From the NCBI RefSeq assembly GCF_964019925.1, contig NZ_OZ026470.1, positions 930,001 to 994,000 of the forward strand: a stretch of 64,000 bases of DNA. The letters are read 5' to 3'. Under the pieces are notes generated by a model. The model was given only the letters and a program-made list of their open reading frames with translations, did not search any database and had not been told where the DNA came from. Position 1 is the first letter of the stretch; the number at the start of each line of letters is the position of its first letter. The translations under genes were made by a program, and so were the position numbers. Of the stretch, positions 23,407 through 34,479 are shown one piece after another. This stretch comes from Spiroplasma endosymbiont of Cantharis nigra (GTDB lineage Bacteria; Bacillota_I; Bacilli_A; Mycoplasmatales; Mycoplasmataceae).

Positions 23407-25572
23407 TTAAATAACACATGCATCACATTCATAATTTTCACTATCTTCAAGAACTTCTTGACGCACTCTAACATAGTATATTGAAGCACATCCTTTTTTA
23501 AAGGCTCTTACATACGCCTTATTTAAGTCTCTTGTAGTTACTTGATCAGTCATAAATAATGTTAATGATATGGCTTGATCAACATGTTGTTGTGCTGCAG
23601 CTGCAATGTCAATAATAGGATCTGGACCAACTTCATAAGCTCCTAGCGAATAGTAACCCATGTTTTCAAAGTCAATTTTATAAGCTGGTACATAAACTCT
23701 TCCAAGTTTTCCTTCTTTTCTAACTTCAACTGGTGCAACTACTGGTTGTAAACTTGGAGTACAAGAAGATAAATAACTTATTGAACCTGTTGGAGCTACT
23801 GCCATTAAGTGTGAGTTAGCTAGTCCTGTTTTTTTAATTTCGTTTGATAATTCTATTCAATCTTTTTGAGTAGGAATTGAAACTTTATATTTATCAAATA
23901 AATTTTTAATTAATTCTGATTGAGGAGCTCATTTGTCACTTTCACATTTTGTATATTTATTAAAATATGATCCATCTGCAAATTTTGAGATTTTAAATCC
24001 AGCAAAAGAACCATACTCCTTTGCCAATTTATTTGAAGCTTTAAAAGCATGAAAAGCCATTGTGTAAAAGAACATATTTGTAAAATCAATTGCTTCAGGT
24101 GAATTATAGTAAATATGATTTATTGATAAAAATCCATGTAAATTCATAGCACCTAATCCAACTGCATGATTATTTTTATTTCCATTTTCAATTGATGGTG
24201 CACTTGATAAATCACTATTTCTTGAAACATGATCTAAAGCAAGAATTGAGTTATAGATAACTTCTGAAAACTCTTCTCCACTTTCCATTGTTTTAGCAAT
24301 ATTCATACTTCCCAAGTTACAACAGATATCTTCACCTGTTTTCTTAAATGATAAGTCTGAATTATATTCACTTGGAGTTGAAACTTGAACAATTTCACTA
24401 CATAGGTTACTCATAACAATTCTTCCAGCTACTGGATGAGCATTATTATTATTTACAGTATCATCAAATAGTAAATAAGGATAACCACTTTCAAAATGTA
24501 ATTCAGCAATTGCTTGAAATAATTTTCTAGCATTAATATATGTCTTTTTAATATTTTTATTTTTTAGCATATTTTCATATTCATCAGTTACTGAAATATC
24601 TGAGAAAGGCTTCTTATAAACTTTTTCAACATCATAAGGACTGAAAAGAGCCATATCTTTATTTTCTTTTGCCAAATCAAAAGTTATATTTGGAACTACT
24701 ACTCCTAAAGATAAAGATTTTATTCTTATTTTTTCATCAGCATTTTCACGTTTTGTATCAAGGAATGACATTATATCTGGATGATGAACGTTTAAGTATA
24801 CAGCTCCAGCTCCTTGTCTTTGTCCCAATTGATTTGCATAAGAAAATGAGTCTTCTAAAATTTTCATTACAGGAATTACACCTGTTGCTTGATTTTCAAT
24901 GTTTTTAATTGGAGCACCAAATTCTCTTAAATTAGTTAAACAAATTGCAACTCCACCTCCACGTTTTGATAATTGTAAAGATGTTGTAACTGCTCTTGCA
25001 ATTGACTCCATGTTATCTTCAATTCTAAGCAAGTAACATGAGACATATTCCCCTCTTTGTTTTTTTCCTGCATTTAAAAAAGTCGGAGTTGCTGGTTGAA
25101 ATCTTCCTAATATTATTTGTTTTAAAATATTTTTAGCTTTATCAAAATTTCCACCACCTAAAAATAGTGCATTTAAAACTACTCTATCTTCATAAGTTTC
25201 AATATATTTTTTACCATCAAAACTTTTTAAACCATAAGCATTAAAAAATTTTAATGCTCCCATAAAACTAGGGAATTTAAATTTAAATGAATATGCATAT
25301 TTGCTTAATTCATCAATTTCTTTAATTGTATATTTAGAAATAATTACTTCATCATAATATTGATTTTTTATTAAGTAATCAATTCTTTCTTTAGTGGTTG
25401 AAAATTTCATCATGTTTGGTTCAATATGCTCTTTCATATATAGTTCTGCTGCCTGAATATCTAACTTAAAGTTATCCTGACCAGGCACAAATAATTTTGC
25501 TCTAGCATTTAATTTTATATACTCATCTGATTCATTTGTACCAGAAAGATTTTTTATATTATCTTTGTTCAT
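23407..25572 (-). CDS. nrdE: Ribonucleotide reductase, class Ib-type alpha subunit
   Basis: NrdE reduces ribonucleoside diphosphates using a radical passed from NrdF. It has 721 residues, the usual length. Visible motifs are the N-terminal NrdE domain without an ATP-cone, [21 protein letters not shown], the active-site loop [29 protein letters not shown], and the C-terminal redox pair in YECDACVI. It is the last gene of nrdF-nrdI-nrdE, the order seen in other mollicutes. One TGA Trp falls between 23805 and 23929. Confidence 0.97.
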
Positions 25573-25585
25573 TATTTTATTCCTC

Positions 25586-26032
25586 TCAAAAATCTTCCAA
25601 GATTTTTCTTATTGTCTCAACATCGTGTGCAGTTCCTAAAAGCTCAAATTGATATAGTAAAGGAACATTTAACTTCTTAGAAATTATTGGTCCTGCAATT
25701 GCAAATGTATCACCAAAATTAGTATTTCCAGAAGCTATTACTCCTCTACATAAATTTCTGTTATTTTCATTATTTAGAAATCTTATAACTTGAGCTGGTA
25801 CAGCCCCTTTTGTATCTCCGCCACCTCCAGCATAAGTTGGAGTTATTAAAACATATTCCTTTTGAACAATTAACTGATCATCTATTTCATAGGGAATTCT
25901 TGCATCATTTACATCTAGTTTTTCCATAAATCTATGTGTATTATTAGACACTGAAGAAAAGTATACAACAAATACTTTTCCCTTTGGTTTTTTAATATCT
26001 TTATTTGATATTTTAATAACATCGTCATGCAT
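25586..26032 (-). CDS. nrdI: NrdI flavodoxin-like activator of NrdF
   Basis: The 148-residue FMN protein supplies the oxidant that generates the NrdF radical. The N-terminal FMN loop is [32 protein letters not shown] and [15 protein letters not shown] are the typical NrdI glycine loops. It lies 3 nt after nrdF and 13 nt before nrdE. In the metal-free (DOPA) NrdF subclass NrdI is required to oxidise the tyrosine, which fits the NrdF found here. Confidence 0.95.
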   Translation of the reverse strand: MHDDVIKISNKDIKKPKGKVFVVYFSSVSNNTHRFMEKLDVNDARIPYEIDDQLIVQKEYVLITPTYAGGGGDTKGAVPAQVIRFLNNENNRNLCRGVIASGNTNFGDTFAIAGPIISKKLNVPLLYQFELLGTAHDVETIRKILEDF

Positions 26033-26035
26033 TAA

Positions 26036-27058
26036 TTAAAATTCTCAATCCTCATCAGATGTTTCTTCAGTTACACCCATAACATAAGATGATCCATTAC
26101 CTGAGAAAAAGTCATGATTTTCATCAGCTCTTGCTGATAATTGCGTAAATATTTCTGGTTCAATTCTAGTTTCTTCTTCTGTAAATGGAGATTCATAACC
26201 CAAGTTTTGTAAAAACTTACCTGCATTATATAAACTAAATCTTACAGCATCTTCTGCAATACCAAACCCATCATATAATTCATATAAAAATTTATTTTCT
26301 AACTCTATTAATTCATATAGTAAGTCAAATACAAATTTTTTCATCTCTGCTTGTTTTGCAGGAGATAATTTTTCAACTTTTCTTTGATATTTGTATCCAC
26401 TGTAATAATTATGAATAACCTTATCTCTTAAAATTAATCTAATAATGTCTGAAGTATTTGGTAATTTTCCTCTTGCTGATAAATAAAAAGGTAAGTAAAA
26501 TCCTCCATAAAGTAAAAACCCTGGCATAAGTGCTGCTGCAACTTTTGATTTTAATGGATCATTTCCTGTGTAATATGGTATTAATGCTTTTGCTCTCTCT
26601 TGTAAACTATCACAATTAATTACTCACTCATGTGCTTCCTCAATTTGGTCACTTGAACATAAAGTTGAAAAAATTGTTCCATAAGATCTTGCATGAACAG
26701 CTACCATAAATGCAAAATTAGTATAAATAACTTGCTCATGATCTGTTAATGAGTTTGATACTTGTGCAACATCTCCAACAGTTGCTTGAATAGTATCTAA
26801 TAAAGTAAGTCCAGTAAAAGTTCTTGTTACTAATTCTTGTCATTCTGGAGTTAATGTTTTTCATGAAACTAAGTCATTTGAAACTGGAACTTTTTCAGGT
26901 AATCAAAAATTTTGTGTAGCTCTATTTCAAACTTCTAAATCCTTATCATCATTCATTACATTTCAATTTACCGATCTCATTCTTCCATTGAATTTATTCA
27001 TAGCAAACTCAATTGGAGAAAGTGAGTCATAATAATATTGATTTTTTTTCTTTGCCAT
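26036..27058 (-). CDS. nrdF: Ribonucleotide reductase beta subunit, VPK (metal-free DOPA-type) variant
   Basis: The 340-residue R2 protein is full length and ends EDWEF, the tail that binds NrdE. Of the six residues that bind metal in E. coli NrdF (D67, E98, H101, E158, E192, H195), the three glutamates are replaced: Val119 in FMVAVHARSY, Pro179 in LMPGFLLYGG and Lys213 in ILRDKVIHNYY. Asp88, His122, His216 and the radical Tyr126 are kept. This V-P-K set and the numbering match Mesoplasma florum R2, established as a metal-free enzyme using a DOPA126 radical (class Ie). The start at 27058 is supported by that numbering; its ribosome site is weak (AAAGG, 13 nt away). Confidence 0.96.
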
Positions 27059-27103
27059 TTTTATATTTTCGCCTTTCATTTAATTCCATTTTTATAGAAT
27101 AAT

Positions 27104-27151
27104 GCACTACAATAGTGCCTGTAATTATAAATGATACCTAAAAAAAGTAAA
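27104..27151 (-). promoter_or_regulatory. nrdF promoter with palindromic operator at the start site
   Basis: On the minus strand TTTACT (27146-27151) and TATAAT (27124-27129) are 16 bp apart. The palindrome GCACTATTGTAGTGC (27104-27118) covers the expected transcription start. A further half-site, GCACTATA, lies at 27201-27208. The placement suggests a repressor site. NrdR boxes are 16-bp palindromes of a related look, but this one is 15 bp, so the regulator is unknown. Confidence 0.65.
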
Positions 27152-27508
27152 TCATTTCACGTAACATTTTTTTACTAAATAAATATTAAGTAAAACAAAA
27201 GCACTATATTTGTATCACGGTTAAACTATTATCTTATATCAATTCTTTTATAATCAAACAAAAAGATTAATATAAAAAAACCCTTGTTTAACGTTAATTG
27301 TTATAAACTTACTCATTTATACTATTTCTACACACTTACCCCTAAGATAAATCTGCTAATATCCTCTATGTGAAATTTATTTTTTTATTTCTATAATGTT
27401 ATAACTAAAAAAACCTAAAAAAGGTATAGTTTTTTCAAAAAAATTTAAGAAAATAATTCATTTAATTTTTCTAAATAAAAATTTTTTTCTAAAAGAAAAT
27501 GTTAAGAA
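27152..27508. other. Gene-free 357-bp stretch, possible structured RNA
   Basis: No ORF with a credible ribosome site is present on either strand under code 4. On the minus strand two fold elements can be drawn. One has arms ATTTC/GAAAT around a purine-rich loop (about 27318-27376). The other is a bulged stem of GTTTA..AC with GTTAAAC, followed after five bases by TTTTTTT (about 27283-27314). This could be a small RNA with a terminator, or chance in AT-rich DNA. Confidence 0.3.
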
Positions 27509-27530
27509 TAAAAAAAGCCTTATCAGGCTT
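27509..27530 (-). terminator. Terminator after ptsH
   Basis: AAGCCT/AGGCTT stem (27515-27520 and 27525-27530), TATC loop, then a T run on the minus strand. Confidence 0.9.
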
Positions 27531-27537
27531 ACTAATA

Positions 27538-27801
27538 CTAGATAATTGAGTTATCTTTCATTGCTTTCTCAATTGCCTCAATAGCTTCGTTTTCGTCTTG
27601 GCCATTTGCTTCAATTGTAATTTCAGCACCAGTTTTAACTGCTAATGCCATAACATTCATAATTGATTTTAAATTACCTTCTTTATCTCCACATTTTATT
27701 TTAATTTCTGATGCGTATTTTGAAGCCTCTTTTGTTAAAACTGATGCAGGTCTTGCATGTAATCCAACTGGATCAATTACTTTAGCTGTGAATGAAGTCA
27801 T
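27538..27801 (-). CDS. ptsH: HPr phosphocarrier protein of the PTS
   Basis: HPr carries phosphate from enzyme I to the sugar EIIA proteins. The 87 residues contain the phospho-His motif DPVGLHARPASVL (His15) and the regulatory Ser46 region NLKSIMNVMAL, the site of HPr kinase, whose gene is also in this window (58676-59605). It is a single-gene unit with its own promoter region and terminator, apart from ptsI and crr. The start follows AAGGAGGA. Confidence 0.97.
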   Translation of the reverse strand: MTSFTAKVIDPVGLHARPASVLTKEASKYASEIKIKCGDKEGNLKSIMNVMALAVKTGAEITIEANGQDENEAIEAIEKAMKDNSII

Positions 27802-27825
27802 ATATTATCCTCCTTAACAATATTA

Positions 27826-27852
27826 TTGTATATAAAAATGCTAGATATACAA
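27826..27852 (-). promoter_or_regulatory. ptsH promoter region with inverted repeat
   Basis: An 8-bp inverted repeat, TTGTATAT (27826-27833) and ATATACAA (27845-27852), lies 25 bp before the start. On the minus strand TTGTAT and TACAAT within it can be read as -35 and -10 boxes 16 bp apart, so the symmetry may be incidental or an operator. Confidence 0.45.
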
Positions 27853-27886
27853 TAAAAAAGACGCTTTAAATTTTAATTTATTTATT

Positions 27887-30058
27887 CTATTCTATCTTTT
27901 CTCAAGAAGCAGAGTTTATTGGTATCATTTTAACTCCTTGCTTTGGATCTGTAAAAGCCACTGAAATATATCTATCAATAATCTTAATTACTAGACCATC
28001 TCCAAAAATCATATGCTTTATTTTATCACCTTTAACTACACCAGCCTCTAATTTATCAGGTTTTAGTTCTAAATTTGCTTTTCCTTTATAAGTACTTGAA
28101 ACATCAGTATTAGAGTGAAAATAAATACTCTTTTCTATTTCATATAATTCAGGATTAAGTTCTTGAATAAATCTAGAGGGTCCTAATTCACCATTAGATA
28201 TATAAGAATACTCTCCTGAAACATAAGATATAAAAAGTCGCTCTTGAGCTCTTGTAATTGCAACATAAAATGCTCTTCTTTCTTCTTCTAGATTTTCAAT
28301 TGATAAAAAACTCATTTTTGAGGGAAATACATCTTTGTTTAGACCCACAATAAATACAACCTTATTTTCTAATCCCTTTGCAGAGTGAATTGTTAATAGT
28401 GTAACCTTATTTATCTCATTTTGATTTTCTTCATCACTTGATAGAGCCTCTTCTTGTAAAAAGATAACTGCTCTATTTAAGTCATTTTCAGTTTCATTAT
28501 AATAAGTATCATATTTTTCCATTTGATCATAATATGCTTCTAAGTTTTGTAATGCTTCAATATCTTCTTTATCTTTTAAATCCAAACGATCTCTATAACC
28601 AGATTCTTTAATTAGAGTTTCTGTTAATTTTAATATACTTTTATTTTCTTCAAATATTTTTCTTGCATTTTTTAAACACTCTATAAGATCATTTAAATTT
28701 TTTGATATTTGATTAACTTCTTGACTTTTTGTTGTTAATAAATCAAATAAGTTTAAATTTAATTGCTCTGATGCTGCTTTTAATTTTGAAGCTGTTACAG
28801 CTCCGACTTTGGGAGTAAATGTAAAAACTCTTTCCATAGATAAATCATCTTTGAATACAACTGCTCGTAGAAGAGCAGTTACATCTTTAATTACTTTTCT
28901 ATCTCTAAATTTAAACCCTCCAATAAGCTGAAAAGGAACTTTTTGATTTTGAAACTCCTTTTCAAATTCCTGAGACCAGGCATTTGTTCGATAGAGAACG
29001 AAAATGTCTGAATACTTATAATTATTTTCCACTACAAGTTCTTTTATTTTTTTAGATACAAATTTTGCTTCGAAGTTTCTTGAAGCCACTTCTTTAACTT
29101 GAACTATTTCCCCCTCTTTTTTTTGAGTAAAAATATCCTTCTTCTCCCTATTTTTATTATTATCAATAAAGTTATTTGCAATATCCAAAATTGGTTTTGT
29201 TGATCTATAATTTTCATTTAGCATTATTGTACGAGAATTTGAAAACTCATTTCTAAAATTAAGAATAATATTTACCTTTGCACCTCTTCATGAATAAATA
29301 GTTTGATCTGGGTCTCCAACAACTGTCAGGTTATTTTTTTTGCCTGTTAATCATTTTACTAAATCAAATTGTATGTAATTTGTATCTTGAAACTCATCAA
29401 CCATTATATAGTCAAATCTATTTCTTCATTTTTCTCTTATATTTATATTATCGTTGAATAGTTTATGAACTTTTAAAATTAGATCATCAAAATCTAAATA
29501 ATTTTTTTCATACAAATATTGTTGATAATCTCTATAAGCTTTTGCTCATTTCTTTTCTTCAAAATTAAAAGTTTCTTCATATGCTTCATTTCAATCAATT
29601 TGTTTCGACTTTCAATTACTAATTTTAGATAGAATTTTTCTTTCAGGCCTATTTTTTTCTGTACTAATATCAAGTTTTTTAATTATATCCCTAATTATTT
29701 TTGCTTGATCTGAAGCATCAATAATAGTGAAATCCTTTGATATACCAATATCTTCGCAATCTTCTCTAAGCACTCTAACGCAAAAAGAGTGAAATGTTGT
29801 AATTAAAGGACTTCTATCTAAATTTGGAATTATTTTACTAACTCTATCTTTCATTTCCTGAGCTGCCTTGTTTGTAAAAGTAACTGCTAATATCTTTGAG
29901 GGGTAAATTCCCTCTTTTTCAATTAGATATGCTATTTTTGTTGTTATAACTCTTGTTTTACCACTTCCAGCTCCTGCTATTATTCTTACAGGCACATCAG
30001 TAGTAATTACTGAGTCAAGTTGCTCATCATTTAATTCTTTTAATAGTTCTTTTATCAT
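27887..30058 (-). CDS. pcrA: UvrD/PcrA-family 3'-5' DNA helicase
   Basis: The 723-residue SF1A helicase unwinds DNA in repair and plasmid or chromosome replication. Motif I is IIAGAGSGKTRVITTKI, Ia AVTFTNKAAQEMKDRV, II DEFQDTN (29385-29405), III region WSQEFEKEF, IV FKFRDRKVIKD, V TIHSAKGLE and VI FYVAITRAQERL. The C-terminal tail has the KHMIFGDGLVI Tudor-like segment typical of PcrA that binds RNA polymerase. Two TGA Trp codons fall between 29224 and 29612, and one near the C-terminus. No clear terminator follows. Confidence 0.96.
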
Positions 30059-30129
30059 GTAAATAACTCCTATAACTTTTCTATAATATCAATTTTTAGA
30101 GATAAAACTTCAGAAATTAAAATAATAAT

Positions 30130-31305
30130 TTAAATACTCTTTAAGTCTTGATAAAGTTTTTCAAAAAATTCTGATTCAATTAATTTATTGTGTCCCGGTT
30201 TAGAACTTAACATTAAGCATACACTAAATTTATTTAAGGGATCAACTAATGCTGTAGATCCTAATAAACCATCTCAACCAAATTCTCCAATTTCAGTTAG
30301 TGGAAAGTTCTTATTTTCTATTCTTACTCTAACACCATAACCATAACTATAGTCTTCATTTAAAGTTCATCTAAAGTTTGATCTTAATTTTTTTAGTCTA
30401 TCTGTTGTCATTTTTTTTAAAATTTTTTCACTAATTACTTGATTTCCCTTTAAATCTTTTCCATCAATTAAAAAATCTAAAAACTTCAAATAATCACCTA
30501 CTGTTGTAAATAAGCCAGCTCCACCCATTGGCATTTTTGGAACATTATCAATTTCTTGAATAAAAAAATTAAAATTCTCAACTTTTTCTAAAATGGGTTT
30601 ATCTTCTAATAAACTTCAATTATAAACCTTCGCCTCTCTTTTTCTATCTTTTAAGTAAAAATCGCTGTCTGACATTTGTAACTTGTCAAATATTCTTTGC
30701 TTTACAAAATCTCTATAACTCATTGATGTAGCTTTTTCTATTACAGCTGCAATAACATCTAGTGATAAGCCATATCTTCAATTTGTTCCTGGTTCAAATT
30801 CTAAAGGTATTTTTGAAAGTTTATTTATAAAACTAGGGTAATCCATAAATTTACCATCAATTGGCTTTGCAAATTCTGATAATAGTAGTGTTGTCTGTTT
30901 TTGGGTTATAGTTTTATTTCCAAAATAGGCTAATCCCGAAGTCATTGTTAATAAATGTTTAATTAAAATTTCATTCTTAGCGTCAACTATTTCATTATTA
31001 TTTTGACTATTTAAAACTTTCATATTTTTAAATTCGGGAAAAAATTTATGTAGAGGATCATTTAAATTTATTACTTTCTCATCAATTAAAGTTAAGAATG
31101 CAGCCACTGTTACGCTTTTTGTTAGTGAATAACCCCTAAAGATTAAATTCTCATTCATTTCAGATTTTGTATCTACATCATTAATTCCATAAGAAAATGA
31201 AAAAATGTTTTTTTTATTTTTATTAATTTTTAAAACTGCTCCTGTAAAATATTTTTTTTCAATTAACTCTATCAATTTATTTTTAGTGTTTTCAAAATTA
31301 TTCAT
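30130..31305 (-). CDS. Beta-lactamase-fold serine hydrolase
   Basis: The 391-residue protein belongs to the class C beta-lactamase/esterase-like family. The SxxK motif is SLTKS (about residue 58) and the catalytic Tyr is in PGTNWRYGLSLDV. It has no signal peptide or TM helix, so it is likely cytosolic. Since no peptidoglycan is expected, an esterase or peptidase role is more likely than beta-lactam resistance. It overlaps the upstream RDD gene by 8 nt and is cotranscribed with it and the glycosyltransferase. Confidence 0.85.
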
Positions 31306-31969
31306 CTTCTTCTCCTATTATTTTTTTTATTTCTTCTAAATCAATTTTACCTGGCCTATTTTTTTGTAAATGAATATGTCCAATAGTATCATCTTTTTTT
31401 TCAACAACTACTATTTTTTCTAAAAAATAAACTCTTATTTTTAATTTTAAATCTATTGAAGCAATATTATCTTTTTGTAAATAGATTGTTAAAGGAATAT
31501 AAATAAATCACATTGCCAGAAAAGTATATCCTATATTATTTATTATTTTTAAAATAATCATATTATAAGAATCTTTTGGAGTAGTAAATAAAATAACTCC
31601 CATAATAATTTGAATAATTAGTAAAAAAATTAAAGGGACATATAGAAAATATAATTCTCTTAAGAACACCTCTGATATTCTTATTTTTTCATTATTTATT
31701 TTTTTTAATCTTAGATTAAAAATTAATTTTCCCAAAGTATTTCCTTTACATAAGTATGGTAAAAGTACAAAGTAAAAAAACAAGACTAGTTGGCTTACAG
31801 GAATATTTATAAGTAAACTTTTTAAATCATGGATAGGATTTAAAAATGATAATAGTAAAGTTGGAATTGAACAGATAATAATATCAAAAAGTCTTGCAAA
31901 AAAGATTCTTCCTAAATGTGGCTTAACCAAATTATGAGAAAAATCATTTTTATTATTTTGATTTATCAT
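31298..31969 (-). CDS. RDD-family membrane protein
   Basis: The 223-residue protein shows the RDD pattern: FARLFDIIICSIP in the first TM helix (Arg and Asp in place), then GNTLGKLIFNLRLKK before a later TM pair. About four TM segments are followed by a charged C-terminal tail (QKNRPGKIDLEEIKKIIGEE). RDD proteins are thought to act in ion or solute transport, but the function is not known. It lies between a glycosyltransferase (15 nt gap) and a serine hydrolase (8 nt overlap). Confidence 0.8.
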
Positions 31970-31984
31970 TAAAAACCATCCCTT

Positions 31985-32953
31985 TTATTTTGCTAATTTT
32001 AATAGGTTTTTCATATATGACGAAAAGCCTATTACTACCTCTTTAAACTTTTCATCCTTGCTTTCTAGAAAAGCTTTATTATTTTTCATAAACTCTTCTC
32101 TTTTATCTTCAAATTTTCTAGTTGCAAAACTAGATGCCTTCTTAATTAATAATTTATTATCAAATTTTCTAATATTTCATAATCATATATGTATCATAGT
32201 TTTATAATAAGCATAATTTAAATAATCTTTTAAATTTTTAAATTTACCAATTCTTCTAAAGTAATTTAAAATATGAGTTCATTGATTAACTAAGTCAAAA
32301 ACTGAATATTGAACTTTTTGCAAGTTCATTTCTTCTAACGGTTCTTTTATGTTTAAAAATAAATATGAACTTGCCTGTCCTAAAATTTTATATGCAAATA
32401 ACATATCATATCTTACAAATCTTCTAAATTTAAAGCCAAATTCTTTTAATAAATTTGTTTTAAATAATTTATTTGATAGTGAGCTACTTAAATAAGCAAA
32501 TGGTTCAAATTCATTATTTAAATTATAAATTTTTCCTTTTTCTAAAAAAGTATCAATACATTTATCCGATAAACCAGTTAATTGAGTAGTATATTCTAAA
32601 ATATCAATCTCCTGATTTTTATATTTTCCTAATTCTTTTTTTAATATACTAATAAAATTAGGATTAATTTTGTCTCCTTGAGATATAAAATGTATATACT
32701 CACCATCTGCTAAATCAATTGCTGTGTTTCAACAAACTGAAGCTCCTTGAATTGAACTATTTATAACTATTTTTATATTTTCAATATCTCAAAAATATTT
32801 TCTTGATATTGAAAGTTGCTCATTACTTTCTAGCATTTTATCTGCAATTAAAATTATTTCATAATCATTTTCACTTTGATCTAAAATACTTTGTAATGTA
32901 GTGTCTATATTTTCTTCAATATCTTGTCATGTAAGAACAAATGAGACTAACAT
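31985..32953 (-). CDS. GT-A fold (family 2) glycosyltransferase-like protein
   Basis: The 322-residue protein is rich in TGA Trp codons. The N-terminal 110 residues look like GT2: LVSFVLTWQDIEENIDTTLQSI, LDQSENDYEIILIADKM, INSSIQGASVCWNTAIDLADG and EYIHFISQGDKINP. The usual DxD metal site appears as SQGDK, so the first Asp of the motif is not conserved and activity is uncertain. The rest is helical, basic and soluble; there are no TM helices. It heads an operon with the RDD and serine hydrolase genes. Surface glycolipid synthesis is the likeliest role, unproven. Confidence 0.75.
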
Positions 32954-33026
32954 AGAATACCCCCCTACTTATTACAATAATTTTACACTAATTTATAAGT
33001 ACAAAAAACCTTTTCTAGAAATACAT

Positions 33027-33049
33027 AAAAAAAGCAAACTAATTTGCTT
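33027..33049 (-). terminator. Terminator after asnS
   Basis: AAGCAAA/TTTGCTT stem (33032-33038 and 33043-33049), CTAA loop, then seven T on the minus strand. Confidence 0.9.
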
Positions 33050-34411
33050 CTAAAATATTAAATTTCTAGGAGTTCTTGGGAAAGAAATTACATCTCTTAT
33101 ATTTGAAGCTCCAGTTACATACATTATAAGTCTTTCAAAGCCAAGACCAAACCCAGATGATTTATAATAACCATAATTTCTAAGTTCATTATATCAACTT
33201 AAATCACTTGGTTCAATTCCCATTTCTTTACATCTCTGAATAATTTTATCAAAACTATCTTCTCTTTGACTTCCACCAACTAATTCCCCAATACCTGGTA
33301 CTAATAAATCTGCTGCTGCCACAGTTTTATTATTATCATCTTGTTTCATATAAAAAGCCTTAATATCTTTTGGATAATTAGTTACAAAAGTTGGACACTT
33401 ATTAACAACTTCGCATATGTATCTTTCATGTTCTGTTCCTAAATCAAGACCAAATTCTATATTTGATTCTTCAAATTTATGTCCCTCTTTAACAGCTTTT
33501 TTAAGAACTTCAATAACTTGTTCATATTTATTTATGGCAAATTTTGAGTTTCTTACATTATTTAATTTATCAATTAGTCCCACTTCCAAATTATCATTAC
33601 AGAATTCCAATTCTTCCTTTGCAGTCTCAAAAATATAATTAATTGTGTATTTAATTAAACTTTCAATAATTTCTAAATTTCCCTTTAAATCACAAAAAGC
33701 CATTTCTGGTTCTATCATTCAAAATTCAGCTGCATGCTTTGATGTATTAGAGTTCTCTGCTCTAAAAGTTGGACCAAAAGTATAAATATTTTTAAAGGCT
33801 TGTGCATAAGACTCACCATGTAATTGACCAGAAACAGTTAAACTTGCCTTTTTACCAAAGAAATCATCTTCATAATTAGCATCTTTTATAGTAGTAACTG
33901 TAAAAGATTCTCCTGCTCCCTCAGCATCATTAGCTGTTAGAATTGGTGTATTTACATAAATATAGTTTTTCTCTTGAAAAAATTTATGAATAGCAAAAGC
34001 TGCTACTGACCTAATTTTAAAAATAGATTGAAAAGTTTTAGTTCTTGCTCTTAAATGAGATATTTCTCTCAAAAATTCAGGTGAGTGTTCTTTTTTTTGA
34101 AGTGGATAATCTTCGATTGCTTGATCCAATAACATAATTTCTTCAGCTTGAACTTCAAATTCTTGCTGTTTTCCAGGCGTTAAAATTACATTTCCCCTTA
34201 TTTCTATAATAGAACCCACTCTAGATTGAATAGCTTGTTCATAGCCTTTAACATCAGACTTATAAACTACTTGAACATCTTTAATTGTTGTTCCATCATT
34301 TATAATTAAAAAACTGACAGCTTTACCTTGTCTATTATTTCTTACTCTTGCAATCAAATTTACTTGCTTTGCATTTTTATATTTTGAATATAATTCTTTA
34401 ATATCGTTCAT
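33050..34411 (-). CDS. asnS: Asparaginyl-tRNA synthetase
   Basis: This class II synthetase charges tRNA(Asn). It has 453 residues. The N-terminal OB fold has [20 protein letters not shown]. Motif 2 lies around [22 protein letters not shown] (Trp is TGA) and motif 3 near the C-terminus, with [15 protein letters not shown]; it ends [11 protein letters not shown]. Start at 34411 follows AAAGGAAG; an upstream in-frame ATG at 34444 is less likely because it lies over the -10 box. It has its own promoter and terminator. A tRNA-dependent amidation system (gatCAB) is also present and probably serves tRNA(Gln). Confidence 0.97.
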
Positions 34412-34435
34412 ATTAATACTTCCTTTTGCAATATT

Positions 34436-34441
34436 ATTATA
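34436..34441 (-). promoter_or_regulatory. -10 box of asnS
   Basis: TATAAT on the minus strand, 25 bp before the asnS start. The -35 region is AT-rich without a clear consensus. Confidence 0.5.
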
Positions 34442-34479
34442 CAAAAAAGAGAGTTAAAACTTCCTTTTATTTTTATTAA

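Noticed and set aside
27059-27130. A 2'-deoxyguanosine riboswitch in the nrd leader, as known in Mesoplasma florum
   Set aside because: The leader is only about 60 nt and lacks the GTTTCTAC core; only the operator-like palindrome is present.
30130-31305. Antibiotic-resistance beta-lactamase
   Set aside because: The fold is right but there is no signal peptide, and a wall-less organism has no use for beta-lactam resistance. An esterase or peptidase is more likely.
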